Shown here in pieces: positions 60,715 to 64,000 of a DNA stretch of 64,000 nt. The DNA lies in assembly GCF_024639685.1 (NCBI RefSeq), contig NZ_JAHEHX010000019.1:186001-250000 (forward strand), in the 5' to 3' direction. The stretch comes from Polaribacter sp. (GTDB lineage: Bacteria > Bacteroidota > Bacteroidia > Flavobacteriales > Flavobacteriaceae). The stretch's first letter is position 1. The number at the start of each line of letters is the position of its first letter. Under the pieces are notes generated by a model. The model did not search any database, was not told the DNA's origin, and was given only the letters and a program-made list of their open reading frames with translations. A program made the position numbers and the translations under genes.

Positions 60715-62898
60715 ATGGATTTACATAGTCCTCTAAAAAAATTTTTTGGTTTCAATAAATTTAAAGGATTACAAGAACAAGTAATTAAAAGTATTGTAAA
60801 TAACCAAAATACTTTTGTAATCATGCCAACAGGTGGTGGTAAATCTTTATGTTACCAGTTACCAGCCCTAATGAAAGAAGGAACTGCAATTGTAGTTTCT
60901 CCATTAATTGCTTTAATGAAAAACCAGGTAGATGCCATTCGAGGAATCTCAGAAGAGCATGGTATTGCTCACGTTTTAAACTCATCTTTAAATAAAACTG
61001 AAGTAGCTCAGGTAAAAGCCGATATTGCAAATGGAATTACCAAACTCTTATATGTAGCACCAGAGTCACTAATTAAAGAGGAATATGTAACTTTTCTAAG
61101 AACCCAAACTATTTCTTTTGTTGCTATAGACGAGGCTCATTGTATTTCTGAGTGGGGGCATGACTTTAGGCCTGATTATAGAAATCTAAAACACATTATT
61201 AAGGCTATTGATAATGTTCCTGTAATTTGTTTAACAGCTACAGCTACAGAAAAAGTACAAGAAGACATTTTAAAAACATTAGGTATTACAGACGCCAATC
61301 GATTTAAAGCTTCCTTTAATAGATCTAACTTATTTTATGAAGTAAGACCTAAAACAAAAGAGGTAGAGAAAGACATCATTCGTTTTGTAAAACAGAGAGA
61401 AGGTAAATCGGGTATTATTTATTGTTTAAGTAGAAAAAAAGTTGAAGAGATTGCACAAATACTTCAAGTCAATGGTATTAATGCAGTTCCTTATCATGCT
61501 GGTTTAGATTCAAAAACAAGAGTAAAACATCAAGACATGTTTCTTATGGAAAATTGTGATGTTGTAGTTGCAACTATCGCATTCGGAATGGGAATAGATA
61601 AGCCAGATGTAAGATATGTAATTCATCATGACATACCAAAAAGTCTAGAAAGTTATTACCAAGAAACAGGAAGAGCAGGAAGAGATGATGGTGAGGGTTA
61701 TTGTTTAGCATTTTATGCTTATAAAGATATTGAAAAGTTAGAGAAATTTATGGCTAGCAAGCCTGTTGCCGAACAAGAAATTGGTCATGCATTGTTACAG
61801 GAAGTTGTTGGGTATGCAGAAACTTCTATGAATAGGCGTAAATATTTGTTGCATTATTTTGGAGAAGATTTTGATGAATTAAATGGTGAAGGAGCTGAAA
61901 TGGATGATAATTCTAAAAATCCTAAAAAAAAGCACGAAGCCAAAGAAAACGTAATAACTTTATTAAGTGTTATAAAAGAAACTTTACAAAAATATAAATC
62001 TAAAGAAATAGTAAACACTATTATTGGAAAAGAAAATGCTTTATTAACTTCACATAAAACTCATCTACAACCTTTTTTTGGTATTGGTAAGCACAAATCT
62101 GCAGGATATTGGATGGCATTAATTCGTCAGGTTTTAGTGGTTAATTTTATAAGAAAAGAAATAGAACAATATGGTGTTGTAAAATTAACTAAAGAGGGAG
62201 TTGGATATTTAGAAAATCCTACTTCTTTTATGATGACTGAAGACCACGTTTACAGTGAAGAAAATGATAATGCTATAATTATTAATTCAAAATCTTCGGT
62301 AGGGGTTTCTGATGAGAAATTAGTAAAAGTTTTAAAAGATTTAAGAAAAAAAGTAGCTTCTAAACAAGGTGTACCCCCTTTTGCAGTTTTTCAAGATCTA
62401 TCTTTAGATGACATGGCTTTAAAATATCCAATCAATCTAGAGGAACTTGCTAAAGTACACGGAGTAGGAGAAGGTAAGGCAAAGAAATTTGGTAAAGAGT
62501 TTATAGCATTAATTGCATCATATGTAGAAGAGAATGATGTGCTAAGACCAGATGACTTAGTTGTAAAAAGTACAGGTGTAAATTCTGGCTTAAAACTTTA
62601 TATTATACAAAACACAGACAGAAAACTTCCATTAGAGGACATTGCAAAATCTAAAGGTCTTGAAATTAACGATTTAATTAAAGAAATGGAAAGAATTATT
62701 TTTTCTGGCACTAAACTAGATATTCATTATGCTTTAGATGAATTATTAGATGAGGATCAGCAAGAAGAAATTTATGATTATTTTATGGAAGCAGAAACAG
62801 ATAAAATTCAAGATGCTTTAAATGAATTTGATGGAGATTACGATGAAGATGAACTTCGTTTAATGCGTATTAAATTTATTAATGAAGTTGCAAATTAG
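60715..62898 (+). CDS. recQ: ATP-dependent DNA helicase RecQ (zinc-finger cysteines absent)
   Basis: The 727-residue protein has the superfamily-2 core: MPTGGGKSLCYQLPAL (Walker A, about 38-53), AIDEAHCISEWGHDFRPDY (about 140-158) and the ETGRAGRDDGEGYC motif. In the RQC zinc region (about 365-400) the cysteines of typical RecQ are missing: YAETSMNRRKYLLHYFGEDF is followed by an acidic linker with no cysteine. HRDC (about 545-620) and an acidic C-terminal tail follow. It unwinds recombination intermediates. It is a single gene. Confidence 0.95.
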   Translation: MDLHSPLKKFFGFNKFKGLQEQVIKSIVNNQNTFVIMPTGGGKSLCYQLPALMKEGTAIVVSPLIALMKNQVDAIRGISEEHGIAHVLNSSLNKTEVAQVKADIANGITKLLYVAPESLIKEEYVTFLRTQTISFVAIDEAHCISEWGHDFRPDYRNLKHIIKAIDNVPVICLTATATEKVQEDILKTLGITDANRFKASFNRSNLFYEVRPKTKEVEKDIIRFVKQREGKSGIIYCLSRKKVEEIAQILQVNGINAVPYHAGLDSKTRVKHQDMFLMENCDVVVATIAFGMGIDKPDVRYVIHHDIPKSLESYYQETGRAGRDDGEGYCLAFYAYKDIEKLEKFMASKPVAEQEIGHALLQEVVGYAETSMNRRKYLLHYFGEDFDELNGEGAEMDDNSKNPKKKHEAKENVITLLSVIKETLQKYKSKEIVNTIIGKENALLTSHKTHLQPFFGIGKHKSAGYWMALIRQVLVVNFIRKEIEQYGVVKLTKEGVGYLENPTSFMMTEDHVYSEENDNAIIINSKSSVGVSDEKLVKVLKDLRKKVASKQGVPPFAVFQDLSLDDMALKYPINLEELAKVHGVGEGKAKKFGKEFIALIASYVEENDVLRPDDLVVKSTGVNSGLKLYIIQNTDRKLPLEDIAKSKGLEINDLIKEMERIIFSGTKLDIHYALDELLDEDQQEEIYDYFMEAETDKIQDALNEFDGDYDEDELRLMRIKFINEVAN

Positions 62899-62915
62899 AA
62901 TAATCCATTTACTAG

Positions 62916-63590
62916 TTATAATGTAACTATTGTTAATGTTATTCCTAAAATAATAGCTAAAAATTTTTGAAAATTAAATTTGTGATTTTCTGTACTTTCA
63001 AAAAGAATAACTGTAGAGATGTGTAAAAAGACGCCAATAATAATCGCAGTTATCTCATTTTCGTAATTAAAAAATAAATTTTTATTACCTAAAAATACTC
63101 CAAGAGGACTCATTATCGCAAAAACAATCATAAAGACTAACATTGTTTTTTTTGTATATTTTGCTTGCACTAAAAAACTTGTTAACACTATTGCAATTGG
63201 CATTTTATGAACCATAATTGCCCAAAGTAAACTTTCATTATTATTATGAATAGGTAATCCCTCAGAAAATGCATGCAGGCATAAACTAAAAAAAAGTAGT
63301 TTAGGAAACTTATTACTGTTAGACTTAATATGAATATGCCCATGCTCAGCTCCTTTTGAAAATGATTCTAAAATGGATTGTAAAATTATACCCAATAAGA
63401 TTAGCATTCCAATTTTATTAGAATCAGTGCTTATGGTATATACTTCTGGAAGTAAGTGTAAAATAGTTACTGAAAGTAAATACGCACCACTAAATGCTAA
63501 TAAAAGTCTTATAATTAATTTTCTGGGATTAGATAAAATGACTAAAAGAAAACCAACTAAAACAGAAAGAATTAAAAGGATATAAATCAC
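62916..63590 (-). CDS. ZIP-family divalent metal transporter
   Basis: The 224-residue membrane protein starts at GTG with a GTGA overlap of the upstream methyltransferase stop, showing translational coupling. It has about eight helices. The ZIP pore motif is in LCLHAFSEGLPIHNN (HxxxEG, about residue 103-109) and a second in VHKMPIAIVLTSFL. A histidine-rich loop (EHGHIHIKSNSN) lies between helices 3 and 4. Zinc is the usual substrate; iron or manganese is possible. Confidence 0.92.
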   Translation of the reverse strand: MIYILLILSVLVGFLLVILSNPRKLIIRLLLAFSGAYLLSVTILHLLPEVYTISTDSNKIGMLILLGIILQSILESFSKGAEHGHIHIKSNSNKFPKLLFFSLCLHAFSEGLPIHNNNESLLWAIMVHKMPIAIVLTSFLVQAKYTKKTMLVFMIVFAIMSPLGVFLGNKNLFFNYENEITAIIIGVFLHISTVILFESTENHKFNFQKFLAIILGITLTIVTL

Positions 63591-64000
63591 TTTGCTACAA
63601 AAATTAAACGGTTAGAGGTCTCTGAGTCAAAATCATTTAGATGATAATCTCCAAATGTATGTTGAATTTTTAATCCTACTTTGTTAAAATACATTTTAAG
63701 TTGTTTTTCTTCTAAATATTTTACTCTTTCTGTAAATGAATGTTCTTTATTATTATCAACAAATTGAATGTTTTTAATGATAAACCCATCTTTTATATTT
63801 CTTGTGATATAAAATGAAATACCATCTACTACTTTTGTTTCATTATGTACAAGATTTTTTTTCACCATTTCAACATTTAAAAAGTCAAATACAAAAACCC
63901 CTCTTTTTTTTAAACCATTTTTAATATTTTGAAGAATAGAGATATCTACAGCATCGTCATCAAAATAACCAAAACTCGTAAATAGATTAAAAATAGCATC
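63587..64000 (-). CDS. Class I SAM-dependent methyltransferase (partial, cut by right edge)
   Basis: The frame is open from the stop at 63587 to the right edge, giving 137 visible codons without a start. The visible part includes the motif FNLFTSFGYFDDDAV and the LKKRGVFVFDFLNV block, typical of the post-Rossmann segment of Methyltransf_11/25 enzymes; the SAM-binding GxGxG lies outside the window. The C-terminus is beta-rich (VGLKIQHTFGDYHLNDFD). It is co-transcribed with the ZIP gene (4 base overlap). The substrate is unknown. Confidence 0.82.
   Translation of the reverse strand, partial: DAIFNLFTSFGYFDDDAVDISILQNIKNGLKKRGVFVFDFLNVEMVKKNLVHNETKVVDGISFYITRNIKDGFIIKNIQFVDNNKEHSFTERVKYLEEKQLKMYFNKVGLKIQHTFGDYHLNDFDSETSNRLIFVAK

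Overview
The window is a 64 kb piece of an AT-rich chromosome from a marine-type member of the Flavobacteriaceae (Bacteroidota), close in style to Polaribacter or Tenacibaculum. The call rests on TAnnTTTG-type -7 promoter boxes, the lack of Shine-Dalgarno-like spacing, many TTG and GTG starts, a PorV/PorQ-family protein, CarboxypepD_reg-type TonB receptors, a Bacteroidota-type acyl-ornithine arginine pathway, a flavobacterial 6S RNA and a zeaxanthin/myxol-type carotenoid gene set. No rRNA, tRNA, CRISPR array, prophage or insertion sequence was found.

Layout. 1-2.0 kb: the 5' part of a TolB-propeller amidohydrolase-family gene, small membrane proteins and an XRE regulator. 2.0-7.2 kb: a tetR-ABC-HlyD-TolC export operon whose ABC ATPase has lost most canonical catalytic motifs, with two abutting palindromes at its promoter. 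7.2-24 kb: mostly core genes (cold-shock-domain protein with a structured leader, aroB, proline dehydrogenase, typA, fumC, a TonB-type receptor, ArsC-like protein, prfB, DUF5117-type metalloprotease, threonine aldolase, an ECF sigma factor with a membrane partner). 23.3-28.3 kb: a CarH-like B12-dependent light regulator followed by crtI-crtB-crtZ-crtY. 28.2-39.5 kb: an eleven-gene arginine/proline operon on the minus strand, whose gaps carry several short palindromes. 39.5-43.8 kb: a rearranged-looking strip with a chimeric DUF2141/LytTR ORF, a second carotenoid block (crtA-like, crtD-like, cruF) and a frameshifted tail of a HerA-like helicase gene. 43.8-64 kb: a lipoprotein, a cupin, a TonB receptor plus M23 peptidase, the zapB-like/zapA/6S RNA/rny block, xerD, aroQ, a GNAT-Lnb-PorV operon, a YheT-like hydrolase, pssA, lptB, an AhpD-like protein, tatC, kdsD, recQ, a ZIP transporter and the 3' part of a methyltransferase gene.

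How the genes fit together. The two crt blocks complement each other: CrtB/CrtI make lycopene, CrtY cyclises an end, CrtZ hydroxylates the ring, and CruF, CrtD and the CrtA-like enzyme would modify the open end, which predicts monocyclic carotenols of the saproxanthin/myxol type under CarH-like light control. The arg/pro operon carries arginine synthesis from acyl-glutamate to arginine, with a GNAT as the likely first enzyme and an ArgF' whose residue 90 suggests succinyl-ornithine, plus the complete proline route. The most unusual items are the ABC exporter with non-canonical ATPase motifs, the DUF2141/LytTR chimera, the cysteine-bearing GNAT of the arginine operon and RecQ without its zinc cysteines.
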